DNA of 64,000 nt from Rhizobiaceae bacterium (GCA_023953905.1 JAMLJA010000004.1:1-64000), one strand, 5' to 3'. Positions 9,908 through 18,354 are shown, counted from the stretch's first letter. The notes: generated by a model from the sequence alone, not told the origin. Numbers and translations: made by a program.

Positions 9908-10484
9908 ATGTGTTGTTCCCTGTCACCCGAAGGGCATTTCCCGCCCTTGCGCCGATGGCAAAGCTCGCCTGTTCCCGCCGCCACGTGATGCGCGATGACA
10001 GGTTGCAAACGGATCATCAATGCCTTGCCTGAATGCAACCTAAGCGCGATTTTTTCACTTTGCAAACGCTAATTACATCTATAAGTTGTATATTGGGAAT
10101 TCGGAAATGCTACTTTGGATTGTTGGGAAAGGACTGGGCGGAGGAGCGCCGCAAGAATGGGGTTCGGAACACCATGCGTGCTAAGGGTTTCGCGTTTGGT
10201 CGAGCGAACGCGCGCGTTGTAACCCGCCTTGGCGGGATGCAACCCGAGGCCTGATCTATGGCCAACGGGCAATCGCGCGCACCCATCACAGGTTGCAGGA
10301 CTCTGATCTGTCGCGCAAGAATAGCCTGCCTGCGGGTAGAGCGCCTTCAAGCCGCGTCCTGCGACCGCATCCCCAGGACTGCTTCCAAAACAAACGCGTC
10401 TCGCGTCGATACGCCGCCCACAGGCGGCTCGGGGCTTGCCGACGATTTGTGCTGACCTCTATCATCAGGTAGATGGAGGAGGAG
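9908..10484. other. Gene-poor 577-base stretch
   Basis: No convincing gene is seen. It holds an AT-rich part (about 10040-10125) that could contain promoters for the minus-strand gene to the left, then an imperfect 13-bp inverted repeat with a two-base loop at 10216-10243 (arms GTTGTAACCCGCC and GGCGGGATGCAAC, two mismatches) and a small stem GCCGCC/GGCGGC at 10413-10428. Short open frames here have no ribosome-binding site or family resemblance. Confidence 0.5.
10216..10243. repeat. Imperfect inverted repeat (hairpin) in the gene-poor stretch
   Basis: Two 13-base arms with two mismatches and a TT loop. No T-run follows on either strand, so a classical terminator is unlikely. It may be part of an untranslated leader or a small RNA; the sequence does not decide. 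Confidence 0.4.
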
Positions 10485-10928
10485 ATGGCGCGCGTTCCAG
10501 AGATACCGGGAGACCAGTCTGCCGCGTCGGCAGATGTGGACGAGACAGACCATTTCTGTCCCGGTTGTGGTGTCAGACGTAAGCTCTTTGCCCGATATCC
10601 GTGGTACTTCTGCACGGATTGCCTTGCACTCGCAGAGGATGGAGAGGGTCGGCGACTATCATTCAGCAATGCGGAAATTTTTGGCGGCTTTGTATGGCGC
10701 TACGCTGACGATCCCCAGCTGATGGACGATGGCAGCGTGGCCGTCATTTGCCTGATCAGGAATCGCGAAGCCATTGTGCATGAAGCACGCTTCGGTGGCA
10801 TCGTGGCGGAGCCACTGAACAGCTTTTCGGTTCACCTTCTGCGTGAGGAAAAGATCCTCAGGCTACTACGCGGCGAGGTTTTGGCCGGAGCGCGGAAACG
10901 GCTCAAGCCATGTGCCCCCAAGCTGTAA
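10485..10928 (+). CDS. Hypothetical protein with an N-terminal zinc-ribbon-like CxxC pair
   Basis: A 147-residue protein of no recognised family. Residues about 24-50 contain CPGCG and CTDC, spaced 20 residues apart, a likely zinc ribbon. The remainder alternates charged helix and strand (DGSVAVICLIRNREAIVHEARFGG, LLREEKILRLLRGEVLAGARK). The ATG at 10485 is preceded directly by GGAGGAGGAG, which is probably the ribosome-binding site; an ATG at 10473 overlaps that purine run. It lies alone between non-coding stretches. Coding status is fairly likely; function unknown. Confidence 0.55.
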   Translation: MARVPEIPGDQSAASADVDETDHFCPGCGVRRKLFARYPWYFCTDCLALAEDGEGRRLSFSNAEIFGGFVWRYADDPQLMDDGSVAVICLIRNREAIVHEARFGGIVAEPLNSFSVHLLREEKILRLLRGEVLAGARKRLKPCAPKL

Positions 10929-11128
10929 TCTCGAGGCGCAACGCAGGGATATCTGGGACGATCTGCCAAAGACGATGAACGTTGCCCAATCTGCCTGACC
11001 GGACACTCCGCGCCAGCAGCAATATCGATCATGTCGAACGATTCAAAGTCTCAGTTCCCGCATCATCGGCGTGGTTTGCCTTGTCGCCAATTCCCCCGTT
11101 TGCGAGACCAGCGAACGCCCACGCGCAT

Positions 11129-11311
11129 CTACGGAAAAAGTTGGCCCGTCTTGGGATTGACCTTCCGGAAATGAGCCTTCGGAGGTGAAGCTGGTTTAGG
11201 GACCTTGCGACCGCCTCGGCGTTTTGCTCTCAGGAGCGCAACGAAGATTGCACCGCTGAAGATTGCCAGGGCGCCCACCAAAGCCAGAAAATTGACGGCG
11301 CCCGCGCTCAT
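11129..11311 (-). CDS. Small single-pass membrane protein
   Basis: A 60-residue product with one hydrophobic helix (residues 5-27, AVNFLALVGALAIFSGAIFV) followed by an Arg/Lys/Pro-rich tail (RAKRRGGRKVPKPASPP). By the positive-inside rule the tail is cytoplasmic. The ATG at 11311 has GGAGGG four bases upstream, which decides it against the in-frame ATG at 11335. No family is recognised. Located downstream of the zinc-ribbon gene on the opposite strand and 104 bases from the metallo-hydrolase gene's end. Confidence 0.5.
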   Translation of the reverse strand: MSAGAVNFLALVGALAIFSGAIFVALLRAKRRGGRKVPKPASPPKAHFRKVNPKTGQLFP

Positions 11312-11415
11312 TTGCCCTCCATTTTCGATCGCCAAAGACTTGAGGATAGCAGCGCCATCGCCTTGTGACCACGCCGATGCGCAGCCACTCCCAAGTCCAG
11401 GAGAACCGCTCGGAA

Positions 11416-12453
11416 TCAGCCAATGGTCTGGTAGGTGGCCGACGGTCCGGCCGGTGAGTTGTCCGCAACGATGCCTCTCCGAACGAGATAGTTCACGTGA
11501 GCCAAGGTTTCGCCAAGCGCAAAGCCGGTATTTTCCGGGCCCTCGACATGAGGAAACATCTTGCGCGCGAGATCAGCCGCATTCCTTGGCTTGCGCAGGA
11601 ATGCGGCCGTGTCGTCGAGCCTGCGCCTGTGATGCTCGCGTAACTCTCCGATCCGCGTACGAATTCCAACATAGGGAGATCCGTGAGAGGGGAGCAGCAG
11701 AGCATCGTCCGCGACGCAATCGAATTGGGGAAAAGAAGCAAGATAATCACCAAGTGGATCACCCTTGGGCATCATCTCGTAGACCGCGATCGCGGGACTG
11801 ATTTTTGGCAAAAGGTGATCGCCTGCAATCAGCACTTTCCCGACAGGATCATAGAAGGATGCATGTTCGAATGCGTGACCACGCGTGACGATCACGTCCC
11901 AGCTTCTTCCGCCGAACTCGACCACTTCGCCATCACGGATCTCGCTGATCCAGCCAGGCAAAGGTGTCGCGAGATCCATGAATCGATGGCGAGTGCTCAC
12001 CTGCTGGGCGACCGCAGCGTCATCGAACCCGTTTCGTGCCAGATATGTCTCATGGGCCGGGCTTGATCCGGGTACGTCGCGCGTGTGGCTGATGCGCGCC
12101 CATACCCACTCTGCAAATGTGCCGAGGAAGTCGGCGTCGAAACGCTCGACCATCCAGCCGGTGAGTCCGATGTGGTCGACATGACCGTGCGTGGCGATCA
12201 CCCGGACAACGGGTAAGCCGCGCATGGGGCCAGCCAGCAACCGGCTCCAAGTGGTTATGATGTCAGGCGTTACACATCCTGTATCGATGACAGTCCAGCC
12301 ATTGTCTTCCTCAATCAGCCAAACATTCACATGGTTGAGGAGAAACGGTAGAGGCAAGCGCGCCCACAATATCCCTGGAGCAACCTCCCTCGCCTCGCCT
12401 GGGGCCGGCACATCGGCCCAAGGAAAACTCAGCGCGTCCTGACGTCGAAGCAT
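11416..12453 (-). CDS. MBL-fold metallo-hydrolase
   Basis: A 345-residue metallo-beta-lactamase-fold hydrolase. The metal motif THGHVDH lies at residues 88-94, with the further ligand regions GHAFEH and AGDHLL downstream, so a two-zinc centre is expected. The C-terminal half resembles LACTB2-like hydrolases with a winged-helix tail (ETLAHVNYLVRRGIV). It is last of a three-gene minus-strand operon behind the CoA-ester lyase and the MaoC hydratase (14-base gap), so an acyl-CoA thioesterase role or hydrolysis of a pathway lactone is plausible; this is inference. Confidence 0.85.
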   Translation of the reverse strand: MLRRQDALSFPWADVPAPGEAREVAPGILWARLPLPFLLNHVNVWLIEEDNGWTVIDTGCVTPDIITTWSRLLAGPMRGLPVVRVIATHGHVDHIGLTGWMVERFDADFLGTFAEWVWARISHTRDVPGSSPAHETYLARNGFDDAAVAQQVSTRHRFMDLATPLPGWISEIRDGEVVEFGGRSWDVIVTRGHAFEHASFYDPVGKVLIAGDHLLPKISPAIAVYEMMPKGDPLGDYLASFPQFDCVADDALLLPSHGSPYVGIRTRIGELREHHRRRLDDTAAFLRKPRNAADLARKMFPHVEGPENTGFALGETLAHVNYLVRRGIVADNSPAGPSATYQTIG

Positions 12454-12467
12454 TTTGACAATCGTCC

Positions 12468-13520
12468 TCAGGACAGTTTGCGGGGCATAAGCGCCCAGTA
12501 GTCGAAATCGAGCAACACCGAGGCTTCCGCCTCGCCGCCCGGCTCGGGAAAATATGTGCAGGGCAGATCCTTGGTCGCAATGGTGCGTATCCGCAATGCC
12601 CCCAAATCAGCGCGCCCTTCAAGGCGTGAACGATCCACAATCTGCGACCAGCAATAGACGGTGTCGCCGGCTGCCGCAGGATTGACGTGCCGCCCCGAAT
12701 TGATGGCCAGGACGGTTGCGGCATTCGCAAGCCCGTTGAACGAAAGGGAACGGGCCAGCGAAATGATGTGGCCGCCATACACGATACGGCGCCCGAAGCG
12801 ACTTGATCGCTGCAGGCGCGCGTCGAAATGACCTTTTGCAGTGTTCTGGTAGAGGCGCGTTGCGATCTGATGCTCTGCCTCCTCGATCGTCATTCCATCG
12901 ACATGATCGACTCGTTCTCCGATCCGATAGTCATCGAACCCATAAGGGCTGCCAGCAATCGCTGCATCATAGTCTTCGAAACGAATGCCTTCGGGCACCA
13001 CAAGGCGCTCCGGTGCCACCGAAGGAGGCGTCTGCGGAATGACAGCGTCTGGCGTGGGAGCTGCCTCCTCGCGCTTGTTCACCATGACCCACCGTATGAA
13101 CGTCAAGGCTTCCTGGCCGAACTGGTTGTAGCCGGTCGACCGGACATAAACGATGCCGGTCTTGCCATTCGAATTCTCGCGCAAGCCAATGATCTCGGAT
13201 CGGGCGGTAAAACTATCGCCAGGATAGGCCTGCCTCAGCAGCCGGCAATCGGAGTAGCCGAGATTTGCAACTGCGTTGAGGGAGATATCGGGGACCGTCT
13301 TGCCGAAAATGACGTGGAAGAGAAGCAGGTTGTCCAGCGGCGCGCGATCAAGGCCAACCGATTGAGCGAAGGCGTCCGACGACTGAATCGAAAAGCGCAT
13401 TCCGTAGAGGGCGGAATAGAGAGCTACATCTCCCGTGGTTATGGTGCGTGGTACAGCGTGGCGAAACTCCTGCCCCACGCGGAAATCTTCGAAATAATTG
13501 CCGGATGTGGATTTGGACAT
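12468..13520 (-). CDS. Double-hotdog MaoC hydratase, mesaconyl-CoA hydratase-like
   Basis: A 350-residue protein made of two hotdog domains, about residues 8-150 (YFEDFRVGQEFRHAVPRTIT) and 180-345 (YGFDDYRIGERVDHVDGMTI). This two-domain length and the YFEDF start match the Mch family, which hydrates mesaconyl-CoA to beta-methylmalyl-CoA in the ethylmalonyl-CoA and 3-hydroxypropionate pathways. The partner lyase lies immediately upstream (five bases from its stop to this ATG), the natural next or previous step. Mch paralogues act on other 2-enoyl-CoA diacids, so the exact substrate is open. Part of the regulon with operator at 14560. Confidence 0.8.
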   Translation of the reverse strand: MSKSTSGNYFEDFRVGQEFRHAVPRTITTGDVALYSALYGMRFSIQSSDAFAQSVGLDRAPLDNLLLFHVIFGKTVPDISLNAVANLGYSDCRLLRQAYPGDSFTARSEIIGLRENSNGKTGIVYVRSTGYNQFGQEALTFIRWVMVNKREEAAPTPDAVIPQTPPSVAPERLVVPEGIRFEDYDAAIAGSPYGFDDYRIGERVDHVDGMTIEEAEHQIATRLYQNTAKGHFDARLQRSSRFGRRIVYGGHIISLARSLSFNGLANAATVLAINSGRHVNPAAAGDTVYCWSQIVDRSRLEGRADLGALRIRTIATKDLPCTYFPEPGGEAEASVLLDFDYWALMPRKLS

Positions 13521-13525
13521 GATGG

Positions 13526-14449
13526 TCAAATGCCCGCAGAGGGCTTAATCCCTGCCAGTTCGGCCTGGTCGATCACGCGTTGCACAAGACGCACGGTCGC
13601 AACATCGACCATCTGGCCATCGACCTGTATTGCGCCGAGACCCTGGGCCTGCGCATCACGGTATGCCAAGACCGCCTTGTACGCGCGATCGACTTCCTGC
13701 TGGGACGGGCTGAAAACCTCCTGCGCAATCGCGACCTGGCTCGGATGGATCGCCCATTTGCCAACGGCACCAAGCTGCTTTGCCCGGACACATTCCACCC
13801 GAAACCAATCAGCGTCCTTGAAATTCACGAACGGTCCATCCACCGCGTCGAGGCCATAGGTCCGTGCCGCTATGATCATCTTGTAGCGCGCGTAATGCCA
13901 TATGTCCCCCGGATAGCCGGAGTCGCCAGCGATGGCTTTCGGGTCTAAGCCCTGCGAGGCAGAGTAATCGCCCATTCCAAAGACAAGCGCTTCGAGCCTG
14001 TCAGATGCGGCTGCGATTTCCTCGACACGCATCATGCCTTCCGCTTCCTCGATCAGGACCTCGATCCCAATACGCCGTTCCAGTTCAAATTTTCGCTCGA
14101 TCTGGGAGAGCAGCCGATCAACGAAGCGGACATCACACGCGCTGCGCACCTTGGGAACCAGAATGGTGTCGATGTTGGCGCCCGCGCCTTCAACGACGCT
14201 GATGATGTCTTCATAGGCGTAGTGCGTGTCGAGGTCGTTGATGCGCACGCAACGCACGGTCTTGCCGAAGTCGAGCGTGTTGAGGGCCTCGACAATCTGG
14301 CGGCGCGCGCCGACCTTTGCCGACGGGGCGACCGCATCTTCGAGATCGAGGAAGACATGATCGACATCCAGCGAGGCCGCCTTGGTCATCATCTTTTCGC
14401 TTGAACCGGGAACCGCCAACTGACAGCGCCTAAGGCGACGTGCCCTCAT
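13526..14449 (-). CDS. CoA-ester lyase, CitE / malyl-CoA lyase (Mcl) family
   Basis: A 307-residue TIM-barrel lyase. Seen are FLDLEDAVAP (residues 33-42, magnesium and substrate binding), CVRINDLDT around 67-75 with the conserved Arg, IEVLIEEAEGM near 150, FGMGDYSAS and the C-terminal GKWAIHPSQVAIAQEVFSP. These are the features of L-malyl-CoA/beta-methylmalyl-CoA lyases, which split a beta-hydroxy diacid CoA ester into an acyl-CoA and a 2-oxoacid such as glyoxylate. First gene of the operon with the mesaconyl-CoA-hydratase-like protein; substrate in this catabolic block is not certain. Confidence 0.85.
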   Translation of the reverse strand: MRARRLRRCQLAVPGSSEKMMTKAASLDVDHVFLDLEDAVAPSAKVGARRQIVEALNTLDFGKTVRCVRINDLDTHYAYEDIISVVEGAGANIDTILVPKVRSACDVRFVDRLLSQIERKFELERRIGIEVLIEEAEGMMRVEEIAAASDRLEALVFGMGDYSASQGLDPKAIAGDSGYPGDIWHYARYKMIIAARTYGLDAVDGPFVNFKDADWFRVECVRAKQLGAVGKWAIHPSQVAIAQEVFSPSQQEVDRAYKAVLAYRDAQAQGLGAIQVDGQMVDVATVRLVQRVIDQAELAGIKPSAGI

Positions 14450-14559
14450 GGTTATGTCTCTCCCTCGCAGTCACATCTGCAACGCAGCACAATACTGCAC
14501 CGATTGATCCGACACATCTCGAGCGATCTGCCTTTGACAGAAGCTGAATAGGTCGATAA

Positions 14560-14575
14560 TCTAACTACTGTTAGA
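14560..14575. promoter_or_regulatory. Regulon operator, copy 1 (TCTAAC-TACT-GTTAGA)
   Basis: Perfect 6-bp arms around a 4-base spacer. It sits between the divergent CoA-lyase operon (start 14449) and the crotonase gene (start 14631), 55 bases before the latter. The same YCTAAC-N4-GTTMGA pattern recurs before every unit of the central block; a TetR-type palindrome by size and symmetry. Confidence 0.8.
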
Positions 14576-14592
14576 ATGTAGACACGTAAAGC

Positions 14593-14608
14593 CCGAACTT
14601 GTGTTCGG
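14593..14608. promoter_or_regulatory. Regulon operator, second copy in the same region (CCGAAC-TTGT-GTTCGG)
   Basis: A perfect palindrome with the same AAC-N4-GTT core, centred 33 bases (about three helical turns) from copy 1. It deviates from the consensus at the outer positions, so affinity may be lower. Lies 22 bases before the crotonase start and may sit inside its leader. Confidence 0.5.
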
Positions 14609-14630
14609 CGCATCCGGGTCGGAGGCCAGA

Positions 14631-15401
14631 ATGACCACCGTGCTTCTCGAACGCAAGATGCCGCATGTCGCATTGCTTCGGCTCAACCGACCTGAGGCAC
14701 GCAACGCGCTGAGTCCTGAACTCAGGCTGGAGTTGCGCGAACATTTCCTGTCGCTGTCTTGCGACGACACGTGCCGCGCGATCGTCATTACCGGCGACAT
14801 GCGTGCGTTTGCGGCTGGCGCGGATATTAAAGCCATGGCTGACATGACCCCAGCACAAATGATGGCCCAGGGTGATGAGCAGAACTGGGCCGCAATTTCG
14901 CAGTGCCTCAAACCCGTCATTGCGGCCGTCAATGGTTACGCGCTCGGCGGGGGATGCGAACTGGCGATGCATGGAGACATCATCGTGGCCGGTGAAAGTG
15001 CGAAATTCGGACAACCTGAAGTGAGGCTGGGCATTATGCCCGGTGCAGGCGGCACGCAGCGGCTGACGCGTTCCATAGGAAAATATCGGGCCATGAAGAT
15101 GCTGCTGACTGGCTCAACGATGTCGGCGACAGAGGCCCACGCCGCCGGCCTCGTGAGCGAAGTGGTCCCAGATGACGAGGTCGTCGACGCTGCGCTCGCG
15201 ATTGCATCGCGTATCGCCGCCATGCCGCCTCTGGCCGTTGCTGAGATCAAGCGCGTGGCGCTGTCGGGCATGGACCTGCCCCTCGACGCAGCCCTGATGC
15301 TGGAGCGACGTGCCGCGTATCTGCTCTTCGGAACAGAGGACAAGACGATTGCAATGAGGGCCTTTGTGGAGAAGAAAACCCCAACATTCTCAGGTCGCTA
15401 G
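14631..15401 (+). CDS. Enoyl-CoA hydratase, crotonase family (PaaF-like)
   Basis: A 256-residue crotonase hydrating a 2-enoyl-CoA to a 3-hydroxyacyl-CoA. The oxyanion-hole segments AAGADIKAM and GYALGGGCELAM are present, and the first catalytic Glu is in FGQPEVRLG with PGAGGTQRL after it. At the position of the second crotonase Glu there is Lys (AMKMLLTG), as I remember for PaaF. The ATG at 14631 has GGAGG eight bases upstream. It is transcribed alone and divergently from the lyase operon, under the operator pair at 14560-14608, and precedes the transporter operon. Confidence 0.9.
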   Translation: MTTVLLERKMPHVALLRLNRPEARNALSPELRLELREHFLSLSCDDTCRAIVITGDMRAFAAGADIKAMADMTPAQMMAQGDEQNWAAISQCLKPVIAAVNGYALGGGCELAMHGDIIVAGESAKFGQPEVRLGIMPGAGGTQRLTRSIGKYRAMKMLLTGSTMSATEAHAAGLVSEVVPDDEVVDAALAIASRIAAMPPLAVAEIKRVALSGMDLPLDAALMLERRAAYLLFGTEDKTIAMRAFVEKKTPTFSGR

Positions 15402-15442
15402 CAGCCCGGTTTCACGAGTCTGGAATCGGTGATGACAAACTT

Positions 15443-15458
15443 TCGAACAAGTGTTAGA
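15443..15458. promoter_or_regulatory. Regulon operator, copy 2 (TCGAAC-AAGT-GTTAGA)
   Basis: 16-base palindrome with one arm mismatch, between the crotonase stop and the ABC transporter operon. A further small inverted repeat GTTCG-CAA-CGAAC follows at 15487-15499, just before the leader ribosome-binding site. Confidence 0.75.
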
Positions 15459-15512
15459 GTTTGCGAAATAGTTCGGGCGGAAGGTTGTTCGCAACGAACA
15501 TGGGAGGAAATA

Positions 15513-15569
15513 ATGGTCTTGGGCGGACTTCCGCACCGGTGCCGCAGTATGCGTGCATGGCGGGTGTGA
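15513..15569 (+). other. Possible 18-codon leader ORF before livG
   Basis: GGGAGGAAATA, the best ribosome-binding site in this stretch, precedes an ATG at 15513 whose frame runs 18 codons and stops at 15567-15569, two bases before an in-frame livG ATG at 15572 and overlapping the one at 15557. This layout suits translational coupling. A sequencing frameshift that split the true livG start is the alternative, and no conserved peptide motif is seen. Confidence 0.35.
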
Positions 15570-16354
15570 CGATGCTTCAGGTTGACGACATACATTTGTC
15601 GTTCGGTGGCGTAAACGCGCTGTCCGGTGTTTCCGTCCATGCGGAAAAAGGCAAGATAACTTCAGTTATCGGCCCAAACGGGGCAGGAAAGACCAGCCTA
15701 TTCAATGTGATCTCCGGTTTCTACACGCCGCAATCAGGCAAGGTTGTGCTTGATGGCCAGGAGATCTCGCGTCTCAAGCCTCACTCGCGCGCATATCGCG
15801 GGATGTCACGGACTTTCCAGAACATCGCGCTGTTTCACGGGATGACCGTGCTCGACAACATCAAACTCGGCGCCCACACCAATCTCAAGAGCGGTATCAT
15901 TTCGGCAGGTTTGCGCCTTCCGTCGGCGCGACGCGAAGAGGTCGAACTCGATAAGACGATCCAGCGCGATATCGTCGGTCTGCTAGAACTCGATCACGTC
16001 AAGCACAAGCATGTCGAGGATCTGGCGTATGGGCTTCAGAAGCGTGTCGAACTCGCGCGTGCGCTTGTCATGCGACCGAAGATTCTGCTGCTCGACGAGC
16101 CGGTTGCGGGAATGAACCGTGAAGAAAAGCGCGAAATGAGCCGCTTCATTCTCGGCGTCAAAAAAGACTGGAACTCCACTGTCCTCTTGATCGAGCACGA
16201 CATGGCCATGGTCATGGGGATCTCGGATCACGTCGTGGTGCTTTCCTTCGGCAAGCCCATCGCGTCGGGCACGCCTGACGAAGTCCGCTCCGATCCTGCT
16301 GTCATCAAAGCCTATCTGGGTACGGCCGACGAGCCGGTTCAGAACGCAGCCTGA
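15557..16354 (+). CDS. LIV-type ABC transporter ATP-binding protein (LivG family)
   Basis: A 265-residue ATPase of the branched-chain amino acid transporter class. Walker A GPNGAGKTS near residue 42, signature LAYGLQKRVELARAL and Walker B ILLLDEPVAGMN are present; the long insert between Walker A and the signature and the C-terminal PAVIKAYLG are LivG hallmarks. Start choice is uncertain: ATGs at 15557 and 15572 are both possible and the strong ribosome-binding site belongs to the leader ORF. First structural gene of a complete five-gene importer operon (ATPase, two permeases, binding protein, second ATPase) within the regulon. Confidence 0.9.
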   Translation: MAGVTMLQVDDIHLSFGGVNALSGVSVHAEKGKITSVIGPNGAGKTSLFNVISGFYTPQSGKVVLDGQEISRLKPHSRAYRGMSRTFQNIALFHGMTVLDNIKLGAHTNLKSGIISAGLRLPSARREEVELDKTIQRDIVGLLELDHVKHKHVEDLAYGLQKRVELARALVMRPKILLLDEPVAGMNREEKREMSRFILGVKKDWNSTVLLIEHDMAMVMGISDHVVVLSFGKPIASGTPDEVRSDPAVIKAYLGTADEPVQNAA

Positions 16355-16364
16355 GGGGGATCGC

Positions 16365-17246
16365 GTGAGTCCGGTTCAACTCTTTCTCGAATATTCCATC
16401 GTCGGCATCGCTTCGGGCGGAATCTATGCACTGATCGCGCTGGGCATCATCGTCATCTACAAATCGTCGCGAACCTTCAATTTCGCCATGGGCGAGATGA
16501 TGATGCTGTCGGCATATTTCTTCTATGCTGCCGCCGTCACCTTCGCGCTTGGGCCGGTGCTCGGTGTGATCGTCGCTCTGATTTGCTCGATCGTGATCGC
16601 CCTTGTGATTGAACGCGTGGCTATCCGTCCCATGCTCGGGCGGCCATTCATCTCCGTCGTGATGGTGACCTTTGGGGTCGGCTCTATCATCCGCGGTGTT
16701 GTCGGCATGGTCTGGGGTCCGAGCGACCTCCAGATCCCTGCTATTCTTTCCCGATCGCCAGTGATGCTTGGGGACATTTTCGTGCCTGGCAAGACGGCAC
16801 GCGGCTTTGCCATCGCGGTCGTGATCGTCGTCGCGCTCATCGCCTATTTGCGCTATTCGCGCGCCGGGGTGGCGCTTCGGGCAACCGCCGCGAGTGCGAT
16901 CACCGCGTACTCGATGGGAATCAATGTACGCAACGTCATTGCATTCGCCTGGGTCATTGCCGCGGTAACTGGCTGCATCAGCGGCATTCTGATGGCCAAT
17001 ATCAATTCACTGACACCGCATCTCGGGCTTGTTGCGCTGAACGTGCTGGCAGTGGTCATTCTTGGCGGCATGGGTTCGATCAGCGGCGTCCTCGTTGCAG
17101 GATTCATCATCGGTTGGCTTGAGGCAATCACGGGATTGTTCCTGCCAACGGGCTTCCGCGAGATCACTCCCTACATCCTGGCGTTGATAATTCTGCTGGT
17201 GCGGCCAAACGGATTGTTTGGCAGCAAGGAGGTCGAGAGAATATGA
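16365..17246 (+). CDS. LIV-type ABC transporter permease (LivH family)
   Basis: A 293-residue inner-membrane permease with about eight hydrophobic helices. The opening (FLEYSIVGIASGGIYALIALG, then NFAMGEMMMLSAY) and the ending VRPNGLFG are typical of LivH; the coupling region is near RYSRAGVALRATAAS. Translation begins at GTG, 10 bases after the ATPase stop, with GAGGGGGATC upstream. Its stop overlaps the next permease start by four bases (ATGA), so the two are translationally coupled. Confidence 0.9.
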   Translation: MSPVQLFLEYSIVGIASGGIYALIALGIIVIYKSSRTFNFAMGEMMMLSAYFFYAAAVTFALGPVLGVIVALICSIVIALVIERVAIRPMLGRPFISVVMVTFGVGSIIRGVVGMVWGPSDLQIPAILSRSPVMLGDIFVPGKTARGFAIAVVIVVALIAYLRYSRAGVALRATAASAITAYSMGINVRNVIAFAWVIAAVTGCISGILMANINSLTPHLGLVALNVLAVVILGGMGSISGVLVAGFIIGWLEAITGLFLPTGFREITPYILALIILLVRPNGLFGSKEVERI

Positions 17247-18280
17247 CGACCATGACCTCCCGCATGTCAGAGGCGCAGATTCAACCCGCGAGGGACGCCT
17301 CGCGCTGGATCTTGACGGCAGTACTGATGGCCCTCCTCGTCATCCTTCCCTTTGTAGCACCGGGGTACTGGATCTACTTCGCAGGTCTGCTTGGGATTAA
17401 TATCATCGCCGCCCAAGGCCTCAATATCATGATGGGGTATACCGGCCTGCTGTCTCTCGGGCACGCAGCATTTGTGGGGGTGGGCGCCTATACGGTTGCG
17501 CTTCTGCAGACGCATTTCGATCTGCCTTTCTGGATCGCACTCCCGTTGGCAGGCGTTGCAGCGGCGGTGATCGGCGTGGGGTTCGGCCTGCCGTCTTTGC
17601 GAATTCGCGGGCTCTATCTCGTCATCGCCACGCTCGCTGCGCAATTCATCCTGCAGTTCACATTCGTCAATTGGCAATGGCTCACCAATGGAGATGTCGG
17701 CCTGCCGGTTCGCCCTGCGGCATTGTTCGGCTTCGCCTTCAACAACGAGACGCGCATCTACTACCTCATCCTCGCCGTCATGATTCTTCTCATGATATTC
17801 GCCAACAATGTGATCCGTTCTCGTGCTGGGCGAGCCTTCGTCGCCATTCGCGAACGCGATCTAACGGCGCAGGTGCTGGGTGTCGAGATCGTCCGCTACA
17901 AGCTTCTGGCCTTCGCCTTGGGCTCCTTCTACGCGGGCATAGCCGGTGGCCTGCTCGCTTATTTCAACCAGTATGTGAATCCAGAGCAGTTCGGCCTGCT
18001 GCTGTCCGTGTTCTTCCTGTCTGCGGTGATTGTCGGGGGCATGGGCACGATATTGGGCGCCATTCTGGGTTCCATATTCATGACGCTGCTGCCCGAAGTG
18101 CTGCGGGAATTGTCGCTGCTGGCAGGCGCAACGTTGGGCTACGACCTCGGCCCCATCCTGACGCCGCTGCGCGAAGCGATCTTCGGCGTTCTGATTGTCG
18201 GGTTCCTGCTTCTGGAACCGCGCGGTCTTGCGCAGCTCTGGAGGCGAGTAAGCTCCGCGATCTCGCGAAGCCGAACATAG
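17243..18280 (+). CDS. LIV-type ABC transporter permease (LivM family)
   Basis: A 345-residue permease with about ten hydrophobic helices. The GINIIAAQGLNIMMGYTGLLSLGHAAFVG region, FGLPSLRIRGLYLVIATLA and FVAIRERDLTAQVLGV (coupling helix) are conserved in LivM. It pairs with the LivH-type permease to form the translocation pore in the inner membrane. Overlaps the preceding gene by four bases. A 74-base gap with GGAGGAGACT leads to the binding-protein gene. Confidence 0.9.
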   Translation: MTTMTSRMSEAQIQPARDASRWILTAVLMALLVILPFVAPGYWIYFAGLLGINIIAAQGLNIMMGYTGLLSLGHAAFVGVGAYTVALLQTHFDLPFWIALPLAGVAAAVIGVGFGLPSLRIRGLYLVIATLAAQFILQFTFVNWQWLTNGDVGLPVRPAALFGFAFNNETRIYYLILAVMILLMIFANNVIRSRAGRAFVAIRERDLTAQVLGVEIVRYKLLAFALGSFYAGIAGGLLAYFNQYVNPEQFGLLLSVFFLSAVIVGGMGTILGAILGSIFMTLLPEVLRELSLLAGATLGYDLGPILTPLREAIFGVLIVGFLLLEPRGLAQLWRRVSSAISRSRT

Positions 18281-18354
18281 AGAACTTCGCCGGCCAACCG
18301 CCGGCGCGGAGAAACGAACCGCGATCGATCTGATCGCAGAAACTGGAGGAGACT

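Noticed and set aside
10033..10254. 73-codon plus-strand frame in the gene-poor stretch
   Set aside because: No ribosome-binding site, no family resemblance and it crosses the 10216-10243 hairpin.
12828..13859. 343-codon plus-strand open frame
   Set aside because: It is antisense to the well-supported MaoC hydratase and CoA-lyase genes and its translation shows no family motifs.
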